This document shows positions 35,671-44,754 of a stretch of 64,000 nucleotides of DNA, piece by piece. The position numbers and the translations under genes are program-made. The DNA is from Pseudophaeobacter sp. (GTDB lineage Bacteria; Pseudomonadota; Alphaproteobacteria; Rhodobacterales; Rhodobacteraceae). The DNA is taken from positions 62,001-126,000 of the forward strand of contig JALUXC010000008.1 in NCBI GenBank assembly GCA_027019165.1, given 5' to 3'. Each line of letters opens with the position of its first letter. Within the stretch, counting starts at the first letter, position 1. Under the pieces are notes generated by a model. It ran no database searches. It was given only the letters and a program-made list of their open reading frames with translations, and had not been told where the DNA came from.

Positions 35671-36312
35671 TCAATAGGCGTGGATGCGCCCGTCCCAGGT
35701 GTGGAAGCAGCCCGTGGTGCTCATGTCCAGGACATCGAATTCATGCATGAGGCCTTCGACGGATTCCTCGACGGAAATGTCTCCTTCGCTGCCGCCCATG
35801 TCGGTGCGCACCCATCCGGGATGATAGATACCGACTGCAATGCCTTCGGGCTGCAAGTCCGTTGCAAGGTTTCGTCCAATATTGAGCGCCGCAGCCTTTG
35901 AGGCACGATAGGCGTAGCTGCCGCCAGGGGCCCGGGCATGGCTGGCCATCTGAGATGATATGATCGCGATCTTGGGCTTTTCCGCACGGCGCAGGTTCCC
36001 CAACAGGGCTTGCACGGTCAGGAAGACGCCAGTCACATTGACCGCCAATGACTTTGACCAGACTTCGGCTGTGTACTCTTCAATCGAAAGCCCCTTGTCG
36101 AGATAAACACCTGCGTTGCAAACCAAGAGATCAATTGGCTTCTCGCCAAGCTGCGCCGCGAATCGCGCTTGTTGTCCTGGATCACAGACATCCAGCCGCA
36201 CCCCTGAGGAATGGTCGCGCGAGGTCCCTGTCACCTCATATCCTGCATCTGTCAGCCGAAGCACAAGCTCCCGGCCAATGCCCCGGCTGGACCCGGTTAC
36301 AACTGCGTGCAT
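35671..36312 (-). CDS. Short-chain dehydrogenase/reductase (SDR)
   Basis: A 213-aa classical SDR. TGSSRGIG is the NAD(P)-binding loop, CNAG follows, and the catalytic Ser is in IISSQMAS with Tyr and Lys in YAYRASKAA. It is short, with a C-terminus lacking the usual extra helices. The substrate is unknown; closely related proteins are annotated only as SDR oxidoreductases. The ATG at 36312 has GAGGAAC upstream. It is the third gene of the leftward Nudix - DUF1178 - SDR run. Confidence 0.88.
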   Translation of the reverse strand: MHAVVTGSSRGIGRELVLRLTDAGYEVTGTSRDHSSGVRLDVCDPGQQARFAAQLGEKPIDLLVCNAGVYLDKGLSIEEYTAEVWSKSLAVNVTGVFLTVQALLGNLRRAEKPKIAIISSQMASHARAPGGSYAYRASKAAALNIGRNLATDLQPEGIAVGIYHPGWVRTDMGGSEGDISVEESVEGLMHEFDVLDMSTTGCFHTWDGRIHAY

Positions 36313-36323
36313 GAACTTGTTCC

Positions 36324-36827
36324 TCAATTCGTTTTTCGCTTTGGACCAAATGGCAAAGGCAACACCGGAACCCCATCTTCGATCAGAGCTTTGGCCTCAT
36401 CCAATCGCGCCTCTCCATGGATCGCGCGGGACGGTGCTTCCCCCAGATGCATCGCCCGTGCCTCGGACACGAAATCCTTGCCAACGTAGTCAGAGTTATC
36501 CTCAATCTGTTTACGCAGTTCCTTGATCGCCTGCTCCATTTCGCTGGATGGAGCGCTTAAAGCGCCAGCGACCGGCGCAGGAGGCGTGGGCTCCGCTTGC
36601 ACTGGGGCCTCTTGCGGCTGATATGCACCTTCAGACTCTCCAACAGAAGACACAGCCTTGCGCCCGGGACGCACCCTGGGCGCCATGATGGCCTTTTCGA
36701 CCTTTGAGCCACCACATATCGCGCAAGACACCATGCCAGCGCCCGCCAACTTGTCGTAGGCATCTGCCGATTGGAACCAGCTGTCAAAGCTGTGGCCTTC
36801 TGAACATCTCAAGCTGTAGCGTATCAT
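36324..36827 (-). CDS. DUF1178 family protein
   Basis: A 167-aa protein. The N-terminal part is a small zinc-ribbon-like unit (Cys8 and His12, then CAIC at 35-38), followed by a Pro/Ala-rich linker and a C-terminal domain with GKDFVSEARAMHLGE, the DUF1178 hallmark. The function is unknown. Its ATG overlaps the Nudix stop by 4 nt, so it is translationally coupled to it. Confidence 0.9.
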   Translation of the reverse strand: MIRYSLRCSEGHSFDSWFQSADAYDKLAGAGMVSCAICGGSKVEKAIMAPRVRPGRKAVSSVGESEGAYQPQEAPVQAEPTPPAPVAGALSAPSSEMEQAIKELRKQIEDNSDYVGKDFVSEARAMHLGEAPSRAIHGEARLDEAKALIEDGVPVLPLPFGPKRKTN

Positions 36828-37351
36828 CTTTTTCTCGTTGCAGCCCCTGGCTCAACAGGTCTTTCCCGCCTCGAGCTTCCAGAGTGGAACAAATCCGACT
36901 CGATCACCTTGGGGTCAAAGCGCTCAAGGATGGCTTTTAACCCTTTTTCCTGCACCAGAGCAGCAGCCTTTCGCGGGGACTTCCAGGACCTTTTCCTTTC
37001 TTCCTGCTCGGGAAACTCATCTTTCAGCGCCGTCACGATGACTGGATAGACGCGTACCAGACAAGATAGAGGCTCAAGATCCCGCCGCCACTTTTCGTAT
37101 TCGTATTCGCCAAGGCACTGTTCAATCGGAACGCCCCGAACGCCAGCTTCTTCCCAGGCTTCGATCGCTGCCGATTGCGCCAGGCTTCGCCCTGGTATGG
37201 GCCAACCCTTTGGCAAGATCCAACGCCCGGTGCCGCGCGAGGTAATCATCAGAATGCGCGGCTTGCCAGCCTTGGTCATACGGCAGCAGAGCGCCGCAAC
37301 CTGAGTGACAACTTTCGATCCCGTGACGGAAAGACGTGCGGATGTGTTCAA
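36824..37351 (-). CDS. Nudix hydrolase
   Basis: A 175-aa Nudix protein. The Nudix box reads G-W-P-I-P-G-R-S...A-I-E-A-W-E-E-A-G-V: the helix Glu pair is kept, but the usual RE is IE and the first Glu is not at its usual place. This resembles bacterial relatives of diphosphoinositol-polyphosphate hydrolases (PKGWP...EAWEEAG). Likely substrates are nucleoside or other diphosphates; none can be named. The start is a TTG preceded by AGGTGG, seven bases upstream. The next ATG would remove the first beta strand, so I keep the TTG. Confidence 0.85.
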   Translation of the reverse strand: MNTSARLSVTGSKVVTQVAALCCRMTKAGKPRILMITSRGTGRWILPKGWPIPGRSLAQSAAIEAWEEAGVRGVPIEQCLGEYEYEKWRRDLEPLSCLVRVYPVIVTALKDEFPEQEERKRSWKSPRKAAALVQEKGLKAILERFDPKVIESDLFHSGSSRRERPVEPGAATRKR

Positions 37352-37470
37352 AGAGATACCACCTGATTTACCCGGCGATCAGAAAAGACAACTCTGGCCG
37401 TTCTGTCCTGCAGCCTCTTGATAGCAGAGATTATCCCGGAAGTTGAAGCGCGCTTTGCAAAGGATGCTGA

Positions 37471-37971
37471 TCAATTCTGGCGCCAGCGTATCACATCGCC
37501 GCGAACACAGTCCCAGGCCCCTTCGGACAGCGCAAGCCCCAGCACCCGGTCCGGATTGGTGGGAGGCGGCATCAGTACCCCTTCCAGCTTTTCAAAACCG
37601 AACCGGCTGTAATAGGGCGCGTCCCCAACCAACATGACCCTTGCCCAGCCGCTGGCATGGGCGCGCGCCAGACTGTCCCGGATCAAGGAACCACCCAGTC
37701 CCTCTCCCTGATGGGTGGGGTGCACGGCCACCGGCCCCAAAAGCAGGGCCGCGGCATCGCCCACATGTACGGGCCAAAACCGTATTGCTCCGGCCAGGAT
37801 CCCCAACTCATCTCGCGCCACAAGGCTGAGGCCGGAAACCGGCGCAACCCCGTCGCGCAAACGGTAAGAGGACAGCGCCTCGCGCCCCGGCGCAAAGCAC
37901 AGATCGTATAGCGCCTCGACTTCCCAGCGGTCGTCTGGCTGTTCCGGTTTCAATTCGATCACGCCACTCAC
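37471..37971 (-). CDS. GNAT-family N-acetyltransferase
   Basis: A 166-aa GNAT protein. LLLGPVAVHPTHQGEGLGGSL carries the Q-x-x-G-x-G/A acetyl-CoA loop (QGEGLG), and GDAPYYSRFGFEKL is the typical strand 6-7 region. It belongs to the group of small predicted acetyltransferases similar to E. coli YhbS. The substrate is unknown. It is divergent from the flavin reductase gene. Confidence 0.88.
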   Translation of the reverse strand: MSGVIELKPEQPDDRWEVEALYDLCFAPGREALSSYRLRDGVAPVSGLSLVARDELGILAGAIRFWPVHVGDAAALLLGPVAVHPTHQGEGLGGSLIRDSLARAHASGWARVMLVGDAPYYSRFGFEKLEGVLMPPPTNPDRVLGLALSEGAWDCVRGDVIRWRQN

Positions 37972-38051
37972 GCCTCCGCGAAATCGCCCCTATGGGGGTG
38001 GAAATCGCCCTAACACGGGCCTAAGCATTGAGCAAACACTTGGAGATGCGC

Positions 38052-38657
38052 ATGTTCTACCGCCCCGAAGACGGCCACGGCCTGCCCCACAACCCGTTCA
38101 ACGCCGTGATCACCCCGCGCCCGATCGGCTGGATCTCGTCCCGCTCGGGCGACGGGGTGAACAACCTGGCGCCCTATTCCTTCTTCAACGGCGTCGCCTA
38201 CACACCGCCGCAGGTGATGTTTGCCTCTACCGGCAGCAAGGAGGATCAGGCCAACACCAAAGACAGCATGGCCAATATCGAGGAAACCGGCGTCTTCTGC
38301 GTCAATATCGTCGCCTACGCCATGCGCGATGCGATGAATGCCAGCTCGCAAACGCTGGGCAAAGAGGTCGACGAATTTACCCATGCGGGCCTGACCGCTG
38401 TTGAGTGTGACACCATAAACTGCGCCCGCATCGCTGATGCTCCGGCGGCGCTGGAATGCAAACTGACCAAGATCGTCGATCTGCCCGGCGCCTCAAACCG
38501 TGTCGCTTTTGGCGAGGTCACGGGCGTGCATCTGCGCGATGACTGCCTGAAGGACGGGATGTTCGACGTCACCAGCTTTGAACCCCTCGCGCGGCTGGGC
38601 TATCGCGACTATTCCCGCGTCACCGAGGTCTTTTCACTCGCGCGACCGGACGACTGA
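38052..38657 (+). CDS. Flavin reductase-like, FMN-binding protein
   Basis: A 201-aa flavoprotein of the flavin-reductase-like split-barrel family. Its start (FYRPEDGHGLPHNPFNAVITPRPIGW) and NLAPYSFFNG are family-typical for FMN binding. It may reduce flavin for a monooxygenase or act as a flavin carrier; no partner is visible. Three starts are possible. GGAG lies six bases before the ATG at 38052, whereas the TTG at 38028 and the ATG at 38046 have poor spacing. The acetyltransferase gene follows after 3 nt. Confidence 0.88.
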   Translation: MFYRPEDGHGLPHNPFNAVITPRPIGWISSRSGDGVNNLAPYSFFNGVAYTPPQVMFASTGSKEDQANTKDSMANIEETGVFCVNIVAYAMRDAMNASSQTLGKEVDEFTHAGLTAVECDTINCARIADAPAALECKLTKIVDLPGASNRVAFGEVTGVHLRDDCLKDGMFDVTSFEPLARLGYRDYSRVTEVFSLARPDD

Positions 38658-38660
38658 TCC

Positions 38661-39302
38661 ATGCCCCTGCCCGACCCAAACCTGCGCCACCCGATTATCC
38701 TGCCGGATGGGACGCCCCACGATGGCACCGTGATGCTGTCACGCGCGGTTGAACATCCGAATTTCCAGGTCGGTGACTATACCTATGCTTCGGATTTCGC
38801 CCCTCCCGCAGACTGGGCCGCGCATCTGGCACCCTATCTCTTTCCCGGTGCGCGCGAGAGACTGGTGATCGGGCGTTTCTGCCAGATCGCCCATGGCGCG
38901 CGCTTCATCACATCTTCGGCAAACCACGGGCAGGAGGGGCTCAGCTGCTATCCTTTCCCGGTCTTCGACCCGGATCAGATGGCGGGCTTTCAGCCCGACA
39001 CCCGCGACACGGTGATCGGCAATGATGTCTGGATCGGCTATAGCGCATTGATCCTGCCCGGTTCGCGCATTGGCGATGGCGCAATCATTGGCGCAGGCGC
39101 CGTCGTTCGAGGCACAGTGCCCGCCTATGGCATCGTCACCGGCAATCCGGGGCGGCCCGAACGGTTCCGCTTCTCCAAACCCCAGATTGCCCGGCTTCTG
39201 GCGCTCAAATGGTGGGACTGGCCAGTAGATCTGATCCTGCGCGCCGAACCTGCTCTGATCGCGGGCGATCTCGATATGCTCGAAAGCCTCGCCCCGGACT
39301 GA
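38661..39302 (+). CDS. CatB-related O-acetyltransferase (left-handed beta-helix)
   Basis: A 213-aa hexapeptide-repeat protein of the xenobiotic/streptogramin acetyltransferase (CatB/Vat-like) group. IGRFCQIAHGARFITSSANH contains the catalytic His region, VIGNDVWIGYSALILPGSRIGDGAIIGAGAVV the coils, and GNPGRPERFRF the C-terminal turn. Many such chromosomal proteins are not resistance enzymes, so the substrate is open. It starts 3 nt after the flavin reductase gene. Confidence 0.9.
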   Translation: MPLPDPNLRHPIILPDGTPHDGTVMLSRAVEHPNFQVGDYTYASDFAPPADWAAHLAPYLFPGARERLVIGRFCQIAHGARFITSSANHGQEGLSCYPFPVFDPDQMAGFQPDTRDTVIGNDVWIGYSALILPGSRIGDGAIIGAGAVVRGTVPAYGIVTGNPGRPERFRFSKPQIARLLALKWWDWPVDLILRAEPALIAGDLDMLESLAPD

Positions 39303-39525
39303 TCACGCCCGCCTCGGTCCAAACTGCTGCTTCGGAGCCGCCCTCGACGCAGACGGTCAGGCACAACCCGGACCAAGTGCAAGCCAAATTGCCGAGGGTC
39401 CGCGCCCGATTGGGCGTGGATACGGCCATTTTGCTTGTCGCGCCGGACCGGGCTTGTGCCAGACAGGTCGCGCGAGGGTGGATCTGATGCTGCTGCTTTG
39501 GTGAGCCTGAGATGTCATCAAAATT
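39303..39525. other. Intergenic region after the CatB-like gene
   Basis: About 220 nt between the plus-strand acetyltransferase and the terminator of the SulP gene. It contains GATTGGGCGTGGATACGGCC and other GC-rich text without a long inverted repeat. No gene or known RNA is recognised. Confidence 0.4.
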
Positions 39526-39551
39526 GGCCTGTGGATTTGTCTCCACAGGCC
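39526..39551 (-). terminator. Intrinsic terminator of the SulP transporter gene
   Basis: GGCCTGTGGA and TCCACAGGCC form a 10-bp perfect stem with a 6-nt loop. On the minus strand the stem is followed by AATTTTG. It lies 25 nt after the SulP stop. Confidence 0.8.
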
Positions 39552-39576
39552 ACCCTCAAAACACTGCTTCCTAAGG

Positions 39577-41220
39577 TCAGTGCCCGCCCAGAACCCCTGT
39601 CTTGACCGAGTAATCCACGGCCAGCGCATATTCAGGATCATCATCGCTGTCGACCATAAGGTGCCCCGCCTTTGACAGCAGCTGATGACAATCACGGCTG
39701 AGATGACGCAGTACAATGGTTTTGCCCGCCTCCTCATATTTTGCCGCCAAGGCTTCGATTGCCTGCAAGGCCGACTGGTCAACCACTCGGCTGTTTGCAA
39801 AATCCACGATCACCCGTTCGGGGTCACCCTGAACATCAAACAGCTCGATGAATCCATCGGTAGAGCCGAAGAACAACGGTCCTTCGATCTCATAGACCTT
39901 GGCGCCCTTGTCGCTCACGGACTCGCGGGTGCGCGCATGGATGCGGCGAGCATTGTTCCAGGCATAGGCCAGTGCCGAGACGATCACCCCGACAACCACC
40001 GCAATCGCAAGGTCAGTCATCACGGTCACAACGGTCACCAAAACGATGACAAAGGCATCCATCGGCGGCACCTTGGTCATCACCTTGAAGCTATTCCAGG
40101 CAAAGGTTCCGATCACCACCATGAACATCACCCCCACCAGGGCGGCCAGCGGGATCTGTTCGATCAAGGGCGAGGCAACAACGATAAAGAGCAGCAGGAA
40201 CAGAGCCGCAGTAATGCCTGCAATCCGCGTGCGCCCGCCCGATTTCACATTGATCATCGACTGTCCGATCATGGCGCAGCCGCCCATGCCGCCAAAGAAC
40301 CCAGTGACGATATTGGAGGCTCCTTGCGCAATGCACTCCTGACTGGCACCGCCACGTTTGCCGGTGATCTCCCCCACAAGGTTCAGGGTCAGCAGGCTTT
40401 CGATCAGGCCAATGGCGGCAAGGATGACGGCATAGGGCAGAATGATCTGGAACGTCTCAAAGGTGAAAGGCGCAAGCATGGTGCCATAAAGGCCTTCTCC
40501 GGTGCCGAACGGATTGTGAAAGCTCGGCAGCCCGCCTTCGATCGAGGCCATGTCGCCGACGCGCGGCACATCAAGGCCCAGCGCGATCACCAGAATGGCC
40601 ACGATACCAATCCCGGCCAAGGGCGCCGGGATGACGCTGGTCACCTTGGGCGTGCCCCAGATGATCAGCATGGTCAGCCCCACAAGACCGAGCATCATGT
40701 AGAGCGACGCCCCGCTCAGCCACTCGGCGCCACCTGTGCCCGGCACCTTGAACTGCGTCAGCTGCGCCAGGAAGATCACGATGGCCAGACCGTTCACAAA
40801 TCCCAGCATCACCGGATGCGGCACCAGACGGATGAATTTGCCCCAATGCATCACACCCGCGATGACCTGCAGGATGCCCATCAAGATCACGGTCGCAAAC
40901 AGGTATTCAACGCCGTGTTCAGCCACCAGCGCCACCATAACCACCGCCAGCGCCCCCGTCGCCCCGGAAATCATGCCGGGCCGACCGCCGATCAGCGCGG
41001 TGATCAACCCGACCATGAAGGCCGCATAAAGCCCGACCAGCGGGTGCACACCGGCCACAAAAGCAAAGGCCACCGCCTCGGGCACAAGCGCCAGCGCAAC
41101 CGTCAGCCCTGACAACAACTCGGTGCGCACGCGGCCCACCGACCAGCCCTCGTCCTGCATGATGGAAAGGTTCGGCGGGGAGATACGATTGGCCAAAAGG
41201 GCCATGGCGGCGCGTTTCAT
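39577..41220 (-). CDS. SulP-family anion transporter with STAS domain
   Basis: A 547-aa SulP/SLC26 protein with about 14 transmembrane segments (LSGLTVALALVPEAVAFAFVAGVHPLVGLYAAF is the family start) and a short C-terminal STAS domain (IVDFANSRVVDQSALQAIEAL). Members carry sulfate, bicarbonate or other anions, the last often coupled to Na+. The substrate cannot be fixed here; bicarbonate and sulfate are both possible. The start is the ATG at 41220; a TTG precedes it directly. It stands alone with its own terminator. Confidence 0.92.
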   Translation of the reverse strand: MKRAAMALLANRISPPNLSIMQDEGWSVGRVRTELLSGLTVALALVPEAVAFAFVAGVHPLVGLYAAFMVGLITALIGGRPGMISGATGALAVVMVALVAEHGVEYLFATVILMGILQVIAGVMHWGKFIRLVPHPVMLGFVNGLAIVIFLAQLTQFKVPGTGGAEWLSGASLYMMLGLVGLTMLIIWGTPKVTSVIPAPLAGIGIVAILVIALGLDVPRVGDMASIEGGLPSFHNPFGTGEGLYGTMLAPFTFETFQIILPYAVILAAIGLIESLLTLNLVGEITGKRGGASQECIAQGASNIVTGFFGGMGGCAMIGQSMINVKSGGRTRIAGITAALFLLLFIVVASPLIEQIPLAALVGVMFMVVIGTFAWNSFKVMTKVPPMDAFVIVLVTVVTVMTDLAIAVVVGVIVSALAYAWNNARRIHARTRESVSDKGAKVYEIEGPLFFGSTDGFIELFDVQGDPERVIVDFANSRVVDQSALQAIEALAAKYEEAGKTIVLRHLSRDCHQLLSKAGHLMVDSDDDPEYALAVDYSVKTGVLGGH

Positions 41221-41324
41221 CAAGAATACCTGTGGCTGGAGGAGGTCACTTTGCTGCCCGCCTAGCCGAAACTGTCCTTGGGGACAAGGCTCGTGATCCG
41301 GCCTGCCCCCATTTGGATCCTCGG

Positions 41325-41831
41325 TCAGGGCACCAAAAGCACCTCCAACAGCACAGTGCCCAAGAACAGACCAAACCCAAAAAGACCATGGGTGATCAGG
41401 CTATTGATCCGCGCGCGCCACGGAGCAGGTGTCTTGCTTGCGGCAAAGCCCAGACCCATTGCAGGCTGCAATAGGCAGAAAGGCAATGCCACGGTCACTG
41501 CGCCATAGGCAACTGTCAGACCCAGCGCAGGCTCCCGAAGCCATCCTGAACCGGCGACAAACCAGAGACCACAGGCAAGAGCGATACCTACCGCGTAGTG
41601 AAAGACCCAGCCCAGCGCGGCCTCAAAACGGCTTGCAGGTCGGACCTTATCCGCGGCGCTCAGGGCAAGGCGCCCCCGACCCAGCCCCAATACCCAGCGT
41701 GCGACGACCCCCCAGTTCGGCCCTCGCGCGCCAAACCAACGCTCACGTGCCCATGCCGCAACATCAATCAACGCCGTGGCCAACGCCCCGACAAAGGCGA
41801 GTTCCCATATTGCGTTCCCACTCATCTCCAT
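41325..41831 (-). CDS. DUF2938-family membrane protein
   Basis: A 168-aa protein with four hydrophobic segments and the DUF2938 pattern (FHYAVGIALACGLW, QPAMGLGFAASKTP, and a C-terminal HGLFGFGLFLGTVLLEVL). The function is unknown. It is divergent from a MerR-type gene over 73 nt, and the shared gap holds a MerR/SoxR-type palindrome in its promoter, so it is the likely target of that regulator. The ATG at 41831 has CAGGAG upstream. A longer frame exists but would read through the operator. Confidence 0.82.
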   Translation of the reverse strand: MEMSGNAIWELAFVGALATALIDVAAWARERWFGARGPNWGVVARWVLGLGRGRLALSAADKVRPASRFEAALGWVFHYAVGIALACGLWFVAGSGWLREPALGLTVAYGAVTVALPFCLLQPAMGLGFAASKTPAPWRARINSLITHGLFGFGLFLGTVLLEVLLVP

Positions 41832-41872
41832 TTTTTGCTCCTGTCCTACATCCAAATCTGCTAGAGGTCTCA

Positions 41873-41903
41873 TCTGTGCAAATTCAAGTGAACTTGAGGT
41901 CAA
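41873..41903 (-). promoter_or_regulatory. SoxR-box-like operator/promoter for the DUF2938 gene
   Basis: The minus strand reads TTGACC at 41903-41898 (a good -35 box), then TCAAGT-TC-ACTTGA, two perfect 6-bp arms, and a 19-nt spacer before CACAGA. A 19-nt spacer is typical of MerR-family target promoters, and CCTCAAGTT..ACTTGA is like the SoxR box of soxS (CCTCAAGTTAACTTGAGG). The -10 box is weak. Confidence 0.65.
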
Positions 41904-41904
41904 G

Positions 41905-42315
41905 ATGAAATCATTGGACATCGCAGAGATCTCCCGGCGCAGCGGCGTCAAACCTTCAGCTTTGCGCTATTACGAAGAGATTGGTCTGATCAAAGCTGAC
42001 AGCCGCAAAGGCCTGCGGCGGCAATATGATGACAGCGTTCTTGACCAGTTGGCCCTGATTGCCATGGGACGGGCGGCCGGATTCAGCCTGCAAGAGATCG
42101 GCGCTATGCTGGGCGGCTCAGAGGGGTTCGGCCTGGACCGCCAACGACTGCATCAACGTGCCGATGAGGTCGAGCAACGCATCCGCGAACTGCGTGTCCT
42201 GTCGCGCGCCCTGCGTCACGTGGCCGACTGCGCAGCGCCGGACCACAGTCAGTGCCCGACCTTCCGCCGAATGATGGACAGCGCCTTGAGTCGCGCATCA
42301 AGAACACACGCCTGA
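41905..42315 (+). CDS. MerR-family transcriptional regulator with C-X7-C loop
   Basis: A 136-aa MerR protein. IAEISRRSGVKPSALRYYEEIGLI is the winged-helix DNA-binding part, and a dimerisation helix runs from about residue 78. Cys109 and Cys117 are spaced C-X7-C with a following Pro, the same spacing as the Cu(I) loop of CueR (C112/C120). A metal or thiol signal is therefore likely, although the rest of the loop differs. SoxR needs four Cys, which are absent. The ATG is preceded by GAGG in a palindrome that is also the probable operator, so the gene probably regulates itself. Confidence 0.9.
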   Translation: MKSLDIAEISRRSGVKPSALRYYEEIGLIKADSRKGLRRQYDDSVLDQLALIAMGRAAGFSLQEIGAMLGGSEGFGLDRQRLHQRADEVEQRIRELRVLSRALRHVADCAAPDHSQCPTFRRMMDSALSRASRTHA

Positions 42316-42441
42316 CATGCGCAACACGCGATCAACCTGCCGACAGGAGGAGCCAATTTTGCCATGGCGATACAGCAGGGCTTGCCAAGAGGGCAGCGGC
42401 TTGCGCATACCGAAAGAGCAGCATCAGCAGGAGAGCAGGAC

Positions 42442-43323
42442 GTGACCAAGGACACCATGATTGCCGTGATCGGCGGCTCCGGCATCTATGACATTGACGG
42501 GCTGGATGGCGCCGAATGGGTCAATGTGGACACCCCCTGGGGGGCGCCTTCGGATCAGATCCTGACGGGTGCGCTGGAGGGCGTCAAAATGGCCTTCCTG
42601 CCCCGGCACGGTCGCGGCCATGTGCACTCTCCGACCGAGGTCCCCTACCGCGCCAATATTGATGCGCTGAAACGCCTGGGGGTGACGGATGTGTTTTCTG
42701 TCTCGGCCTGCGGATCCTTTCGCGAGGAAATGGCGCCAGGCGATTTTGTCATCGTGGACCAGTTCATCGACCGCACTTTTGCGCGCGAAAAATCCTTTTT
42801 TGGCACGGGCTGCGTCGCACATGTCAGCGTTGCGCATCCCACCTGCGAACGGTTGAGCGACGCGGCAGAAACAGCTGCGCGCGATGCAGGCATCAAGGTG
42901 CACCGCGGCGGAACCTATCTTTGCATGGAGGGACCGCAGTTCTCATCCGTCGCAGAATCCAAAATGTACCGCGAAAGCTGGGGCTGCGACGTGATCGGCA
43001 TGACCAATATGCCCGAGGCCAAACTCGCCCGCGAGGCGGAACTGTGCTACGCCTCCATCGCGATGGTCACCGACTATGACAGCTGGCACCCGGATCACGG
43101 CGCCGTAGATATCACGGCCATTCTGGCGACCTTGCAGGGCAACTCCAGCAACGGGCGCGAGCTGGTGCGCCGCCTGCCCGCTATTCTGGGCGCCAACCGC
43201 GCCCCCTGCCCGCACGGCTGTGATACCGCCCTCGAATATGCCATCATGACCGCACCGGAAAAGCGCGATCCTGGGTTGTTGGCCAAACTGGATGCCGTCG
43301 CCGGACGCGTTCTGAACGCCTAA
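42442..43323 (+). CDS. mtnP: S-methyl-5'-thioadenosine phosphorylase
   Basis: MtnP splits methylthioadenosine, a by-product of polyamine and homoserine-lactone synthesis, into adenine and methylthioribose-1-phosphate. The 293-aa protein has IAVIGGSGIYDI, FLPRHGRGH, VSACGSFREE and GTYLCMEGPQFS, all in the usual places. I chose a GTG at 42442 because AGGAG lies 8-9 nt before it; an ATG five codons later is possible. apt lies two genes downstream and would recycle the adenine released, so the two probably work together. Confidence 0.95.
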   Translation: MTKDTMIAVIGGSGIYDIDGLDGAEWVNVDTPWGAPSDQILTGALEGVKMAFLPRHGRGHVHSPTEVPYRANIDALKRLGVTDVFSVSACGSFREEMAPGDFVIVDQFIDRTFAREKSFFGTGCVAHVSVAHPTCERLSDAAETAARDAGIKVHRGGTYLCMEGPQFSSVAESKMYRESWGCDVIGMTNMPEAKLAREAELCYASIAMVTDYDSWHPDHGAVDITAILATLQGNSSNGRELVRRLPAILGANRAPCPHGCDTALEYAIMTAPEKRDPGLLAKLDAVAGRVLNA

Positions 43324-43357
43324 ACGTTCTCTACCCCCAACAGCACAGGAGCACACA

Positions 43358-43990
43358 ATGGACCTCAACATCTGGCTGGCTTTCGTGGCCGCATCTGCGG
43401 CGCTGATTGTCATTCCCGGCCCCACGATCCTGCTGGTCCTGAGCTACGCGCTGTCCCGTGGACGGCAGGTCGCTGTCGGGACCGCTCTTGGCGTGGCTTT
43501 GGGAGATTTTGTCGCAATGACAGCCTCTCTGGCCGGGGTGGGAACACTGGTCCTGGCCTCGGCAACCCTGTTTTCCATTTTGAAATGGGCCGGAGCAGCC
43601 TATCTGATGTGGATGGGAATAAAGCTCTGGCGCAGTGCTCCAACAGGCGGCCTCACCATTCTTGAGGGTAAAGCTGACGCAGAAACGCGCAGCGTCTTTG
43701 GGCATGCCGCTCTGGTGACAGCTCTCAACCCGAAATCCATCGCATTTTTCATTGCCTTTGTCCCTCAGTTCATCCGACCGAACGAGGCACTGTTGCCGCA
43801 ATTCTCGATCCTGATCGCCACCTATGTGACACTGGGAGCTCTCTCCGCCCTGATCTATGCGCTGCTCGCCGGTCATATGCGCGACTGGATCGCCAAACCT
43901 GCCGCCATTCGCGCCCTTACGCGGACAGGCGGTGCTGCGCTGATCGGCATGGGCCTGTTCACCGCTTTTCTGCGACGCCCGACCGCCTGA
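43358..43990 (+). CDS. LysE/RhtB-family exporter
   Basis: A 210-aa membrane protein with about six helices. The start (ALIVIPGPTILLVLSYALSRG) and LNPKSIAFFIAFVPQF are typical of the LysE/RhtB group, which exports amino acids such as threonine or homoserine lactone. The substrate is not predictable. It sits between mtnP and apt on the same strand, 34 nt after mtnP. Confidence 0.9.
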   Translation: MDLNIWLAFVAASAALIVIPGPTILLVLSYALSRGRQVAVGTALGVALGDFVAMTASLAGVGTLVLASATLFSILKWAGAAYLMWMGIKLWRSAPTGGLTILEGKADAETRSVFGHAALVTALNPKSIAFFIAFVPQFIRPNEALLPQFSILIATYVTLGALSALIYALLAGHMRDWIAKPAAIRALTRTGGAALIGMGLFTAFLRRPTA

Positions 43991-44112
43991 TAGCCGAAGG
44001 TTTTCCTTGCATGGGCAGCGCGCTTCGGCCAAACCCCGGGGCGGCCCTGATGCCTTTTGCGATCCAGGCGCCATGACCAAACGCCAACCGATCCCGCAAG
44101 CAGGAGCCATCC

Positions 44113-44652
44113 ATGCCCAAGAAGACCGCCGTCAAGGACTACATCCGCACCATCGTCGATTTCCCGCACGAGGGGATCATGTTCCGCGATGTGACCACGC
44201 TCTTTGCCGATCCGCGCGGCTTTCGCATGGCCATCGATCAGATGCTGCATCCCTATGCGGGCGAGCGGATCGACAAGGTGGTCGGCCTTGAGGCGCGGGG
44301 TTTCATCCTGGGCGGTGCCATCGCGCACCAGCTAAGCGTTGGTTTCGTGCCGATCCGCAAGAAAGGCAAACTGCCCGGCACCACCATCAGCGAAGAATAC
44401 CAGCTGGAATATGGCGAGGCGATCGTCGAGATCCACGACGACGCCATCCAGCCCGGCGAAAAGGTGCTGGTGGTTGACGACCTCCTGGCGACAGGCGGCA
44501 CCGCTGGCGCAGGGATCAAGCTGATCGAACGCCTTGGCGGCGAGATTATCTCCTGCTCTTTCATTGTGGATCTGCCGGATCTGGGCGGCCGTAAGAAGCT
44601 CGAAAACATGGGTATGGATGTCCACGTCCTGTGCGAATTCGAAGGGGACTGA
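44113..44652 (+). CDS. apt: Adenine phosphoribosyltransferase
   Basis: Apt makes AMP from adenine and PRPP. At 179 aa it has the family length; [17 protein letters not shown] and the PRPP motif [14 protein letters not shown] are intact. The genomic link with mtnP suggests salvage of adenine from methylthioadenosine. An intrinsic terminator lies about 70 nt after the stop. Confidence 0.96.
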   Translation: MPKKTAVKDYIRTIVDFPHEGIMFRDVTTLFADPRGFRMAIDQMLHPYAGERIDKVVGLEARGFILGGAIAHQLSVGFVPIRKKGKLPGTTISEEYQLEYGEAIVEIHDDAIQPGEKVLVVDDLLATGGTAGAGIKLIERLGGEIISCSFIVDLPDLGGRKKLENMGMDVHVLCEFEGD

Positions 44653-44723
44653 GCAGCCCCGGCAGCCTGCAGGACAACAGATCAATCACAGGTTGATCAC
44701 ATAGAGTTTATTGGAAATCCGTG

Positions 44724-44754
44724 GGTCACCGGGCTTAGTCCCGGCGACCTTTTT
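44724..44754 (+). terminator. Intrinsic terminator after apt
   Basis: GGTCACCGGG and CCCGGCGACC pair over 10 bp with one A-C mismatch and a 6-nt loop, followed by five T residues. Confidence 0.78.

Noticed and set aside
39685-41112. A 475-codon plus-strand frame over the SulP gene
   Set aside because: His/Asp/Gln-rich shadow of the transmembrane codons of the SulP transporter; no plausible protein.
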